Source: Oceanospirillum sp964342385
GTDB lineage: Bacteria > Pseudomonadota > Gammaproteobacteria > Pseudomonadales > Halomonadaceae
DNA: 25,253 nucleotides
Direction of reading: 5' to 3'
Assembly: GCA_964342385.1 (NCBI GenBank)
Contig: CAYFGP010000102.1
Coordinates: 1 to 25,253, forward strand
A program made the position numbers and the translations under genes. The stretch's first letter is position 1. Each line of letters begins with the position of its first letter. Shown here piece by piece: positions 7,683 through 15,859 of this stretch. A model generated the notes under the pieces. That model saw nothing but the letters and a program-made list of their open reading frames with translations, did not search any database and had not been told where the DNA came from.

Positions 7683-8569
7683 CTACTGGTCTATTCGGGC
7701 CTTGCAGAAGTCGATAAAGCAGCGGATTTTTGTCGCAACAAGTTTTCGCTGCGGGTATACAAGATAAATAAACTCGCTCGTTGTTTCATATTCGGTAAGT
7801 AATGGCTTTAGGCGTCCTGCCTGTAGATCTTCCTGAACAATAAATTCGGGTAACAGCCCAATCCCAGCTCCTCCCAGAACGACCTGGTGTACGGCTTCAA
7901 TGCTGTTTGCTGATAAGCGACCATTCACTTTGATGGCTTTGGGAGGTTTGGAGCCGTTGTTAAAATACCATTGTGCTGTTGCCTCGTCACCAAAGAGCAC
8001 ACAAGTGTGTGTGAGGAGTTCCTCTGGTGTTAAGGGCTCATCATGACGTTCACAATACTCGGGCGCTGCACAGATTATCGTGTGCGATTGACCCAGTTGG
8101 CTGGTCACCATGGTTGAGTCCGTTAACTGAGCGGCTAGGCGAATTGCCAGGTCATAACCTTCTTCAACCAGATCAACGACCTGATTGATCAGATGTATAC
8201 GAACTGAGAGCTTGGGATAAAGGGCCATAAACTCGGGTAGTATAGGTGCAATCATACTTTGCCCAAAGGCGACAGGTACCGTTATGCGTAATGTGCCTGA
8301 GGGGCGGAGTGCAGAGCCTGAGTGCTGTCTCTGAGGGTGTCAAAATCATCTAGTAGTGCTTCTGCCCGTACGAGAAAGTTTTCCCCGGCTTCAGTCAGTG
8401 AGACCCTTCTGGTTGTTCGGGTCATCAGGCGTACGCCAAGATCATTTTCAAGTTCTTTGACATACCGGCTGATGACAGAGGGGGTTGTCCCGAGATCACG
8501 TGATGCCAGAGAAAAATTCTCACGTTTTGCTGCCTGCACAAAGGCACGTATCGCTGTTATATGATCCAT
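7683..8569 (-). pseudogene. LysR-family regulator broken by a one-base deletion
   Basis: Two adjacent frames make one LysR regulator. The first (8569 down to 8282) has the winged HTH: AFVQAAKRENFSLASRDL and LGVRLMTRTTRRVSLTEAG. The second (from about 8297 to 7683) has the substrate-binding domain beginning RITVPVAFGQSMIAP and ending IRCFIDFCKARIDQ. Restoring one base in the CC run at 8296-8297 of the plus strand (one G on the coding strand, giving APQGTLRIT) joins them into a protein of 295 residues, the normal LysR length. With the base missing, translation stops at residue 95. It is either a recent pseudogene or a sequencing error. As it is divergent from the SDR gene at 8727, that gene would be its natural target. 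Confidence 0.85.
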
Positions 8570-8678
8570 TGTTCGAAAAGCTCGATAAGTATTTTGCTTT
8601 ATTATCAGATTATCATGTTCATGGCATTAATCTAGAGTGACAACCTGAGTTTGTGATTAACCACATCAGGAGTCCTTT

Positions 8679-8723
8679 ATGACGCGATACGATATTTTTC
8701 TATTTTCTGGTAGAGGAGAATAG
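8679..8723 (+). CDS. Possible 14-residue leader peptide before SDR gene
   Basis: ATG at 8679 is preceded by AGGAG at 6 bases, a better ribosome-binding site than most in the window. The frame encodes MTRYDIFLFSGRGE and stops with TAG at 8721-8723, only 3 bases before the SDR start. The Shine-Dalgarno of the SDR gene (GAGGAG) lies inside it. This layout would couple SDR translation to the leader. Nothing in the peptide suggests a specific amino-acid sensor, and expression is unproven. Confidence 0.4.
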   Translation: MTRYDIFLFSGRGE

Positions 8724-8726
8724 AGC

Positions 8727-9506
8727 ATGAATCTAGAACTAAGAGGAAAATCAGCACTTATTACCGGTGGATCAAGGGGTATTGGTCTCGGCATTGCTCA
8801 TGCGCTGGCTGCAGAAGGGGTGATATTACATCTTGTTGGTAGAAGTAAGGACAACCTGGCCCGTGCTGCTGAGACAATCAAAAAGGATTATGGGGGAGAG
8901 GTGTATACCCATGCTATTGATATTGCACAGCGTGGCGCTGCGGAACAAATAGTTAAGGCAGCGCCTGATATCGATATTCTTGTTAACAATGCCGGTGCTA
9001 CGCCTGCAGGTGATCTTTTATCCGTTGATGAGGAGGCTTGGCGTAGTGGCTGGGATATTAAGATCTTTGGCTGCATCAACTTTTCTAGAGCCTATTATGC
9101 CCTGATGGCGGAACGCCGTTCAGGTGTCATTATCAATATTGTCGGTATCTCATCTGACCGTGTGGAATACGATTATATTGCCGGCTGTTCAGGCAACGCT
9201 GCCATTGCGGCTTTTACTCGCACTCTGGGTGGGCGGAGCCTGGAGCACGGTATTCGTGTAGTGGGGATCAGCCCTGGTACGACAGAAACAGATCGTGCGA
9301 CTCAATGGTATATAGATCAGGCTGAAAAGGAATTTGGTGATCCTGATGTCTGGCGCAAATTCACGGTGAGCTTGCCATTAAAACGTCCCGGGACACCGGA
9401 GGAGATTGGCGCTGCGGTCGCATTTGTAGCTTCGCCCAGGGCCAGTTATATCAGTGGTACGATTCTGTCCGTTGATGGCGGTTATACCCATGCGGCGGGT
9501 CTTTAA
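8727..9506 (+). CDS. SDR-family protein with replaced catalytic residues
   Basis: A 259-residue Rossmann protein of the short-chain dehydrogenase/reductase family. The cofactor site is intact: TGGSRGIG at residues 13-20 and NNAG at 87-90, and the C-terminal SPGTTETD and YISGTILSVDGGYTH are typical. A gap-free comparison with the FabG active-site stretch puts Gly140, Gly153 and Asn157 where Ser, Tyr and Lys of the SDR triad should be (GCSGN replaces YxxxK), and Lys112 at the usual Asn. The oxidoreductase label is therefore uncertain; it may use other residues (Tyr148 and Tyr150 are near) or belong to a divergent subfamily. It starts at ATG 8727 after GAGGAG. It is divergent from the broken LysR gene and ends at a strong terminator. 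Confidence 0.85.
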   Translation: MNLELRGKSALITGGSRGIGLGIAHALAAEGVILHLVGRSKDNLARAAETIKKDYGGEVYTHAIDIAQRGAAEQIVKAAPDIDILVNNAGATPAGDLLSVDEEAWRSGWDIKIFGCINFSRAYYALMAERRSGVIINIVGISSDRVEYDYIAGCSGNAAIAAFTRTLGGRSLEHGIRVVGISPGTTETDRATQWYIDQAEKEFGDPDVWRKFTVSLPLKRPGTPEEIGAAVAFVASPRASYISGTILSVDGGYTHAAGL

Positions 9507-9558
9507 CGTATAGGTAAGGGGTAAGGGCTTAGAAGCTCCTTGATGAATAGCTCTGAGT

Positions 9559-9590
9559 CTATTCAGGAGAGCATTTTCCTATTCAGGAGA
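9559..9590. repeat. Two copies of CTATTCAGGAGA, 20 bp apart
   Basis: CTATTCAGGAGA occurs at 9559-9570 and 9579-9590, a 20-bp period. TGAATAG at 9544-9550 is an inverted copy of the CTATTCA at 9559-9565. The group lies after the SDR stop and before its terminator. Role unknown. Confidence 0.5.
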
Positions 9591-9650
9591 CATTCATTTA
9601 TCTATGAGAGTATTTGCCTATACATAAGCCTGATTTCATATCGGTGCAGA

Positions 9651-9682
9651 TAGCTCCGGGGTTCTACCGGAGCTACTTTTTT
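9651..9682 (+). terminator. Intrinsic terminator after SDR gene
   Basis: A 9-bp perfect stem TAGCTCCGG (9651-9659) and CCGGAGCTA (9667-9675), followed by C and six T's. The T-run orients it for the SDR transcript. The convergent LuxR gene ends 10 bases further on and has no matching T-run on its strand. Confidence 0.85.
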
Positions 9683-9691
9683 GTGATGTTC

Positions 9692-10393
9692 TCAAGTTAA
9701 AAAACGATAAAGCAGAGAAGCCACTTCTGCTTTACTGTTCACCTCTAGCTTAAAGAAAATATTCTGCAGATGGGTTTTGACGGTTGCCAGTGAACAGCAG
9801 AGCTTTTCTGCAATCGTTTTGTTAGGCAATCCTTGTAGGATGAGTTCCACCACCATCTTCTCTTTTGGCGTTAAGCTATGCTGAGCACAGAAGTTATGCA
9901 GATTGATTTGCTCTGGACTGCCTAAAACCTGCTCCAGTGAAAATTGCATATAGTCGTGCAGCTGCTTCAGTTGATTGATCTCTTTGTTCAAGAATTCTTT
10001 TCTATGTTCATCCAGAAACAGGGCGAAGCCTGCCACCATGCGCTGATCGGCGTACATGCGCACTTCGATAATATCCTTGATGCGCCAGGCGGCTAAGAAT
10101 TCCCGGTAATAAACGTGATCACTTCTGTCTTTGGGGGCGACTAGTTCGTTATTTGTGATGATGTCCACATCCGGTGAGTTGAAGTTTTTCAGGTGCAGAG
10201 GGTCGTATTTATAGAAGCGTTCCTGATAGTCACGATGCATGGCCGGTTGGATCTGCTGCACCTGAAAACAGGTGAGCTTATTTTGCTCGTCATAGAGATA
10301 GGAGGCGACACGGTCCACTTCCATAATTCCAGATAGCAGTTTCATACTCTGCTGTTGGAAGATATGCAGATTGTTATCGGATTGAATAGCCAT
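9692..10393 (-). CDS. LuxR-type regulator, downstream paralogue
   Basis: A 233-residue regulator with an N-terminal sensory domain of about 160 residues and a C-terminal LuxR/GerE HTH (LTPKEKMVVELILQG, NKTIAEKLCCSLATVKTHLQ). It is a clear paralogue of the gene at 11233: both share NLH-F---SM-LL-GIM--DR-ASYL at the start, DPLH---N in the middle and LCCSLATVKTHLQ at the end. The N-domain is unlike well-known acyl-homoserine-lactone domains, and I do not recognise its ligand. The start at 10393 (MAIQSDNN) is chosen by alignment with the paralogue; an upstream in-frame start at 10453 would overlap the preceding gene. It is the last gene of a LuxR-binding protein-LuxR operon. Confidence 0.85.
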   Translation of the reverse strand: MAIQSDNNLHIFQQQSMKLLSGIMEVDRVASYLYDEQNKLTCFQVQQIQPAMHRDYQERFYKYDPLHLKNFNSPDVDIITNNELVAPKDRSDHVYYREFLAAWRIKDIIEVRMYADQRMVAGFALFLDEHRKEFLNKEINQLKQLHDYMQFSLEQVLGSPEQINLHNFCAQHSLTPKEKMVVELILQGLPNKTIAEKLCCSLATVKTHLQNIFFKLEVNSKAEVASLLYRFLT

Positions 10394-10437
10394 CGTTAAC
10401 TGCCTGTTTTTATTATTTAAGTTGGATCTAACGGGGC

Positions 10438-11217
10438 TTACTGAGTACAGCAAGGCACTGTGCCAGAGTCTGGCAAGTTTAGGTAATAGTTATATTTTTT
10501 CATTTTGCTCTCAAGATCAATAGTGGCGATGATGGCATCGAGTCTATCTTTCAGTCGTCTTCCCTGAGGCGTATCTTGCAGCAGTAAACCGACGATTACC
10601 GGGTGTTGCGGGTGGAGCCGGTAGTGAATTTTCTCTAGTTTATGTTTTTCTATACAGGACATGGCGGCACCCCGCTCAAAAGTCAGGGCATCGATACGAC
10701 CTGCTGCCAGCATTTTGCACAGATTATCCATGTTCTGCTGATAGACCTGATTATCGGAGATACCCACCAGATCGGCGACAAACCTGGCATTACCATAGGG
10801 CACGCCGATACGGGGTAAGGCTTTAAAAGTATTGATCTCCAGATTACCGGCCTTGGTGGCGTAGATATCGTTTTTCACCTGAAAAGTGATCGCTAGGGGA
10901 ATTACCGAAGTTGGAATAAGGTTGAGTTCGGGTGGTGAGATGGCAAATAAGCCGATCAGGTCAGCATCACCGTGTTTAATTAATGTTCTGATACGGTGAG
11001 CCGTTGCGATATTGATTTGGAAGCGAAAGTCAGAGCGCTGTTCAATTTCGGTAAACAGTTGCCCCAGTATACCTTCCCCCCGAGCGGTGATAATAGGAGG
11101 AAAGGGCTCGAAATAGGCCTTTATAACCTCAGCGTTACTCTCTGGAGTAGCTATCAGGCACAGTATGATTAGAGACAGGGATAGCCTGTGTCGAATGCCT
11201 CGAAAAGATGTCGTCAT
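10438..11217 (-). CDS. Periplasmic solute-binding protein (SBP_bac_3-like)
   Basis: A 259-residue exported protein resembling the extracellular solute-binding family 3 of amino-acid ABC transporters. A signal peptide covers about residues 1-29 (HRLSLSLIILCLIATPESNA then EVIKAYFEPF). The next part keeps the family layout: PPIITARGEGILGQLFTEIEQ, then the lobe with HGDADLIGLFAISPP, then LPRIGVPYGNARF and GRIDALTFERGAA. No permease or ATPase gene is nearby, so it is an orphan binding protein and may sense rather than import. It sits between two paralogous LuxR regulators, 15 bases after one and 44 before the other, in one operon. That context suggests it reports a ligand, but no direct coupling is shown. 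Confidence 0.75.
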   Translation of the reverse strand: MTTSFRGIRHRLSLSLIILCLIATPESNAEVIKAYFEPFPPIITARGEGILGQLFTEIEQRSDFRFQINIATAHRIRTLIKHGDADLIGLFAISPPELNLIPTSVIPLAITFQVKNDIYATKAGNLEINTFKALPRIGVPYGNARFVADLVGISDNQVYQQNMDNLCKMLAAGRIDALTFERGAAMSCIEKHKLEKIHYRLHPQHPVIVGLLLQDTPQGRRLKDRLDAIIATIDLESKMKKYNYYLNLPDSGTVPCCTQ

Positions 11218-11232
11218 AGGTTAACTCTATAC

Positions 11233-11946
11233 CTAATGCCGGGTTTTAAAGTGATACAGTTTTGAAGCAACTTCGCCTTTACTATTCACCTGGAGCTTGT
11301 CAAAGATATGCTGTAGGTGGGTTTTGACCGTGGCCAGGCTGCAGCAGAGCTGGTTGGCTATGGATTTATTGGGTAGCCCCAGTACTATGAGCTCTACCAC
11401 CATTTTCTCTTTTGGTGTCAGCTTATGCTCACTACAGAAACCATCGAAGTCCTGCTGTTCTGAGCTGGTGAGAATTTGCTCCAGTGAAAACTGCATATAA
11501 CTGCGCATCTGTTCCAGTTTTTGCAGATCATTACTCAATAGTTCCCGCTGTCTTTCATCGATAAATAGCGCAAAACCCGCGAAGGGTTTGCCCTGAAAAT
11601 GCAGATACATCTCGACCGTGTCCTTGATGCCCCAGGGGGACATAAAGTCGTGGTAATAGGGGTGGCTATTGCGATCGTAGGGAGAGACCAGATCGTTGGT
11701 TTTTACAATCGAGATATCCGACTCATCCAGGTTGCAGGGATGCAGAGGATCGTATTGGTAGAAGTTTTCCAGGTATTGATGATGCATGGCCGCTTGTACC
11801 TGATGCACCTTAAAACAGACCAGTTTGCCGTGACCGTCAATCAGGTATGAGGCGGAACGGTCAATGTCCATAATACCTGTCAGAAGTTGCATGCTTTCTG
11901 TTTGGAAGGCATGCAAGTTGGCAGAGGAAGTTGATGTAGACCTCAT
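11233..11946 (-). CDS. LuxR-type regulator, upstream paralogue
   Basis: A 237-residue paralogue of the regulator at 9692, with the same layout: about 160 residues of N-terminal sensory domain and a C-terminal HTH (LTPKEKMVVELIVLGLPNKS, LCCSLATVKTHLQHIFDKLQ). Differences are spread along the N-domain, as expected if the two copies bind different ligands or form heterodimers. The start at 11946 has AGAGGT 7 bases upstream. It is the first gene of the three-gene operon and is followed after 15 bases by the periplasmic protein. The chemoreceptor gene lies just upstream on the same strand with about 100 bp between. The target genes are unknown; the three palindromes in front of the transport and aldehyde dehydrogenase genes are one candidate. 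Confidence 0.85.
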   Translation of the reverse strand: MRSTSTSSANLHAFQTESMQLLTGIMDIDRSASYLIDGHGKLVCFKVHQVQAAMHHQYLENFYQYDPLHPCNLDESDISIVKTNDLVSPYDRNSHPYYHDFMSPWGIKDTVEMYLHFQGKPFAGFALFIDERQRELLSNDLQKLEQMRSYMQFSLEQILTSSEQQDFDGFCSEHKLTPKEKMVVELIVLGLPNKSIANQLCCSLATVKTHLQHIFDKLQVNSKGEVASKLYHFKTRH

Positions 11947-12046
11947 GATAGCGACCTCTTTGTTTGTTATTTTTCAAGTGTGTCAGGCACGTCAGGTATT
12001 AGTTTAGTTGTATCTGACCTGCCTTACTCTGTGCCCTATAGCGTCG

Positions 12047-14029
12047 TTAATCCACAGAGAAACGCTTTAACAGGGTTTGCTGGTCTTTAGTAAAACTGAG
12101 CAGTTGCTGGCTTCTCTGTTCTGATTGTATCGCGCCTTCCGCTGTTTCGCTGGCACTGGTTTTGATTTGTACCAGCGTTTTACTGACTTCAGCTACGGCG
12201 ATATCCTGATTTTCACAGGCGTGAGCAATCTGCTGATTCATCTGGCGGATATTGGTGATCGCTTCGGTCATCTCTAAAAGTGAGTCCTGCGACGCTTCCG
12301 CATGAGCGACACAGGCTTCCGCTTTGTTGTAGCTGTCCTGCATCATGGTGACGACCTGCTGGATACTGGCCTGCATATTGTCCACCATCTGCTGAATATC
12401 CTGAATAGAGTGGCTGGTGCGGCTGGCCAGCTCCCGTACCTCATCGGCGACGACTGCAAAGCCCCGACCATGATCCCCAGCCCGTGCTGCTTCAATAGCG
12501 GCATTCAGAGCTAGCAGATTGGTTTGTTCCGCCACGGAGTGAATGGTTTCCAGAATGGTATCGATCTGATTGCTATAGCTGGATAGCTCTTCGCTGTCCT
12601 TCACCGCTTGGGTAATCGCCTGGGCCTGACTGCGAATGCTGGTCAGTGTCTGGTCAACATTCTGGTTTACCTGTTGATTCAGGTCTTCGCAGGCTTGTAC
12701 CGTGGTCAGGGTATGCTGACTATGACCGCTAACTTCACTGACACTGCTTTGCAGTTCTTCTGCCGTGGCAGCCGTCATTTCTAATTGCTGGCTTTGCTGT
12801 GCCATGGATTGACTGGCTTGCAGACTATTGCCCGCATTTTGTTGCGCCACTTCGGAGAGATGCTCTGCGCCCTTGGCCACCTGTTTCAGTACGTCCTTTA
12901 GATTATCCACTACGGCGTTAAGAGATTCTGCCAGTTGGCCAAATTCATCTTTTCTATCCTGCTCAAAATGCAGGTTCAGCTCGCCTTGGCTGACTCGGGT
13001 TAACAGCTGACTAAAGCTGGCCAGAGGACGACGCAGGGTATTAATGGTGATAATCGCCACCAGTAGAGCAAAGATTACGGAACCGGCAGATAGGGTAATA
13101 ATCATTTTCTGACTGAACTGATTGCTCTGTTCCGCATCACTTTGTGCTTGTTGAGCCAGGCTTTGGGCTTTGGTAATAAACAGCTCAGCAGAGTCCTGTA
13201 CCTGATTCAGTTTTTGATGCGTATCCTGTTGCAGTTGAGCTAACTGTTGCTGAATCGTTTCCCGTTGCATATAAAACGCCACCAACCCCTCTGGCTGGAA
13301 GAAGTGCTTTTGCGCTATCTGCACTAAAGGCGCGACCTGAGTGGCTTTTGTCTCGGCTGCTTTAAAACGATTCAGCTTGCTTTCCAGTAACCCCTTCATA
13401 TTATCCAGATTGCGTAGCAGCTTTTGGCTATCACCTGAGCGCTGATAATTGGTGATCTGGAACAGATGACTGTTCAGGTTACTTTGCAGGCTTTTGGCGC
13501 TGATCTTACCGTCGATATTGTCTGTTTTACGCACATAACGTTGCAGCCAGGCGACAGTTGCATCCATATCTTTCTGGAAGCGGGCTTCCTGTTTTTTGAT
13601 CTGCTGAGACAGGGCCAGTGTTTGACTGTGTTGCTGCATCACCCGCTGAGCCAGCTCGGTATAGTTCTGACTGGTTTGCTGTATATCACTCAGCGCACTT
13701 CTTAGAGCTGGGTATTGGCTAATTGCAGGCGTTAGCTGTTCCAGATAGCCATTAAACTGTTCAATCTGTTGCGTGAAGACTTGCTCGTTTTGCTCGATTG
13801 TTTCCGCTTGTTGTTCGATCAGCGCAGAGAGCAGGCTTTGATTGGCATCCTGCAGCGCAATCATCTGATTAAAGCTGCCTTCGAGAATGGGCAGAGTGCG
13901 TTGGGTGACCTGATTGAGGTTTTGATAGATCGCCTGATTACCGATTAAACCACCGGCACCGACGACCAGGATAAAAAACACCAGGGTGAGAAACCCCAGA
14001 CTGATTTTCTGAGAAATATTTAAGCTCAT
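12047..14029 (-). CDS. Methyl-accepting chemotaxis protein with long periplasmic helical domain
   Basis: A 660-residue transmembrane chemoreceptor. TM1 spans about residues 9-30 (LGFLTLVFFILVVGAGGLIG) and TM2 about 309-332. Between them lies a Gln-rich, all-helical periplasmic domain of some 280 residues, the size of a helical bimodular (HBM) sensor such as P. putida McpS, which binds TCA-cycle acids. A HAMP domain (RRPLASFSQLLTRVSQGELN) and the signalling tip EQTNLLALNAAIEAARAGDH with FAVVADEVRELASRT follow. The start at 14029 is chosen for GGAAAG at a proper distance; the frame is open 14 codons further up. It lies directly downstream of tctCBA, so sensing the substrate of that transporter is a reasonable inference. 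Confidence 0.92.
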   Translation of the reverse strand: MSLNISQKISLGFLTLVFFILVVGAGGLIGNQAIYQNLNQVTQRTLPILEGSFNQMIALQDANQSLLSALIEQQAETIEQNEQVFTQQIEQFNGYLEQLTPAISQYPALRSALSDIQQTSQNYTELAQRVMQQHSQTLALSQQIKKQEARFQKDMDATVAWLQRYVRKTDNIDGKISAKSLQSNLNSHLFQITNYQRSGDSQKLLRNLDNMKGLLESKLNRFKAAETKATQVAPLVQIAQKHFFQPEGLVAFYMQRETIQQQLAQLQQDTHQKLNQVQDSAELFITKAQSLAQQAQSDAEQSNQFSQKMIITLSAGSVIFALLVAIITINTLRRPLASFSQLLTRVSQGELNLHFEQDRKDEFGQLAESLNAVVDNLKDVLKQVAKGAEHLSEVAQQNAGNSLQASQSMAQQSQQLEMTAATAEELQSSVSEVSGHSQHTLTTVQACEDLNQQVNQNVDQTLTSIRSQAQAITQAVKDSEELSSYSNQIDTILETIHSVAEQTNLLALNAAIEAARAGDHGRGFAVVADEVRELASRTSHSIQDIQQMVDNMQASIQQVVTMMQDSYNKAEACVAHAEASQDSLLEMTEAITNIRQMNQQIAHACENQDIAVAEVSKTLVQIKTSASETAEGAIQSEQRSQQLLSFTKDQQTLLKRFSVD

Positions 14030-14179
14030 GGTTTGCTTTCCAGGTAGGTAACGAACGGACCTGAAAGGCATTCATCTGTGAGCAGACGAATAGAGGACCG
14101 GGTTCGCTACTGCGTTATTTTAATTGTTTAGTTGTTTTAATTTTTTAATGCTGTGGAACCGTTTGTTGGCCGCGCTCTA

Positions 14180-14249
14180 TTAAGTACGGTTAAGTGCAGT
14201 TAAGAGCGTTTGAGTGCTATTAAATACGATTAAGCCCAGTTAAAAAGTG
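14180..14249. repeat. Seven-unit 10-bp phased repeat (TTAAG-type)
   Basis: Units begin at 14180, 14190, 14200, 14210, 14220, 14230 and 14240, each starting TTAA or TTGA (TTAAGTACGG, TTAAGTGCAG, TTAAGAGCGT, and so on). Looser TTAA-like units continue to about 14270. The strict 10-bp spacing puts every unit on nearly the same DNA face. The array lies between the tctA terminator and the chemoreceptor gene, about 150-220 bp before the latter's start codon. Confidence 0.75.
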
Positions 14250-14287
14250 GCATTAAACGTTAGGGTTAACGGTCTACATCCCTGGAG

Positions 14288-14312
14288 AAAAAAGGGGGCT
14301 GAGTTAGCCCCC
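14288..14312 (-). terminator. Intrinsic terminator of tctCBA
   Basis: On the minus strand a 7-bp stem GGGGGCT/AGCCCCC with a 5-base loop is followed by six T's. It lies 40 bases after the tctA stop and closes the transporter operon before the chemoreceptor gene. Confidence 0.9.
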
Positions 14313-14351
14313 AAAGGCTTAGCAGTGGTCTTGCTAAACGTGCAGGACTTT

Positions 14352-15848
14352 TTATGCCGCTTCAGCTTCCATTTGACGGCGCTCTTTGATCTGGCCCCAA
14401 ACGAAGAAGCCAATGGACAATACGATCAACGAGAACAGGGTTAAGCTGATAGGGCGCTCGATAAACAGGGCAAGATCCCCTTCACCAGTCCCCATGGCCT
14501 GACGGAAACGGGTCAGGAATACCGGACCCAATACCAGGCCCAGCACAATGGGCACTGCGGGTATCTCATTACGGCGCAGGATATAACCGATCATGGCAAA
14601 GCCCAATGCGATCAAAGCATCGGTAAACTGGTAGTTTTGGCTGTAGCTGCCAATAAAACCCAGCACCAGAATAAAGGCACCGATAAAGCGGCCACGAATA
14701 CGAGTCAGGTTCACAATCCAGCGGGTTGCCACAGACAGGTACAGGAACACGACGATATTCATCAGGAACAGCGAGATATAGAGGCCGGAGATAAACTCAG
14801 GACGCTCCATAAACAGGGTTGGGCCTGGGATATAGTTGTGCACCATAAATACCGCCAGCAGCATCGCCATTAGCGCATCCGCCGGAATACCAAAGGCCAG
14901 CAGAGGCACCATCACCGAAGCGGTGACCGCATTGTTTGAGGTTTCTGAAGCGATCAGACCTTCCGGTGCACCATCGCCAAACTTCTCTGGATTCTTGGAG
15001 AACTTTTGCGCCAGGGTATAAGAGAAGAACTGAGAGCCAAACTCACCGACACCTGGTAACAGACCCATCACCACGCCCAGAAACGCAGAGCGTGCCACGG
15101 TGACTTTATGTTTTACTAGCTCAAACATACCGGAGAAGAAACCGGTACCTTCCAGTTTGGTGACATGGGCGTCCTGACCTTTTTGTGACAGCAGAACAAA
15201 GGCTTGGGACATGGCAAACAGACCGATCACCGCCGGCACCAGAGGGATACCACCCAACAGCCATTCCTGACCAAAGGTAAAGTTCTGAGAGTTATAGGAA
15301 CGGTCGATGCCCACGGTACCCAGAAAGATACCAAAACCCAGCATTATGGCGGCTTCCACCATATGTTTACGGTGAGCCAGTACCACAAAGATCATGCCCA
15401 GCGCCGCCAACATGGCAAACTCAGCAGAGCCAAACAGACGTGCCACCTGAGCCAGCATAGGAGCCAGTAGCACTAGAGAGGTCACACTGATAATACCGCC
15501 AACAAAAGAGGAGGTATAAGCGATAGATAGTGCACGCTTACCTTCACCCCTTTGCGCCATGGGGTAACCATCATAGGTGGTGAGTACGGCCACAGGTGTG
15601 CCGGGCGTATTCATCAAAATGGCGGGTATGGCACCGCCATACCAGGCACCGCCGTAAACACCTACCAGCAGCATAACACCGGCCAAAGGTTCCATGGAGA
15701 AACTCAGTGGCAGCAGGATTGAGATCACACCTGCTGGTTCCAGTCCTGGAATAGAACCGATAGTGACGCCGATTAGAGCGCCTAATAAAATCGCCAGCAA
15801 TACACTACTGGTGCCGACCTCAGAGAGACCAAGTAATAAGGTTTCCAT
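14352..15848 (-). CDS. tctA: Tripartite tricarboxylate transporter, large membrane subunit TctA
   Basis: A 498-residue, highly hydrophobic inner-membrane permease of the TctA family, close to the usual ~500. The conserved N-terminal signature GALIGVTIGSIPGLEPAGVI is present, with LLVGVYGGAWYGGAIPAILM and NTPGTPVAVLTTYDGYPMAQ after it, and the second repeat carries LPGVGEFGSQFFSY and the stretch NNAVTASVMVPLLAFGIPAD. The start at 15848 (METLLL) has GGGGGG at a suitable distance; an in-frame start 14 codons upstream would run into tctB. It works with TctB in the membrane and TctC in the periplasm to import carboxylates in a secondary, ion-driven way. The actual substrate cannot be read from sequence. 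Confidence 0.95.
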   Translation of the reverse strand: METLLLGLSEVGTSSVLLAILLGALIGVTIGSIPGLEPAGVISILLPLSFSMEPLAGVMLLVGVYGGAWYGGAIPAILMNTPGTPVAVLTTYDGYPMAQRGEGKRALSIAYTSSFVGGIISVTSLVLLAPMLAQVARLFGSAEFAMLAALGMIFVVLAHRKHMVEAAIMLGFGIFLGTVGIDRSYNSQNFTFGQEWLLGGIPLVPAVIGLFAMSQAFVLLSQKGQDAHVTKLEGTGFFSGMFELVKHKVTVARSAFLGVVMGLLPGVGEFGSQFFSYTLAQKFSKNPEKFGDGAPEGLIASETSNNAVTASVMVPLLAFGIPADALMAMLLAVFMVHNYIPGPTLFMERPEFISGLYISLFLMNIVVFLYLSVATRWIVNLTRIRGRFIGAFILVLGFIGSYSQNYQFTDALIALGFAMIGYILRRNEIPAVPIVLGLVLGPVFLTRFRQAMGTGEGDLALFIERPISLTLFSLIVLSIGFFVWGQIKERRQMEAEAA

Positions 15849-15859
15849 CGTAATCCCCC

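Noticed and set aside
9692..11946. Acyl-homoserine-lactone quorum-sensing pair
   Set aside because: No LuxI-type synthase gene is present, and I see no clear resemblance of the N-terminal domains to known AHL-binding domains.
14180..14270. CRISPR array or replication iterons
   Set aside because: Units are 10 bp without spacers and are degenerate; no cas, rep or DnaA-box cluster is nearby.
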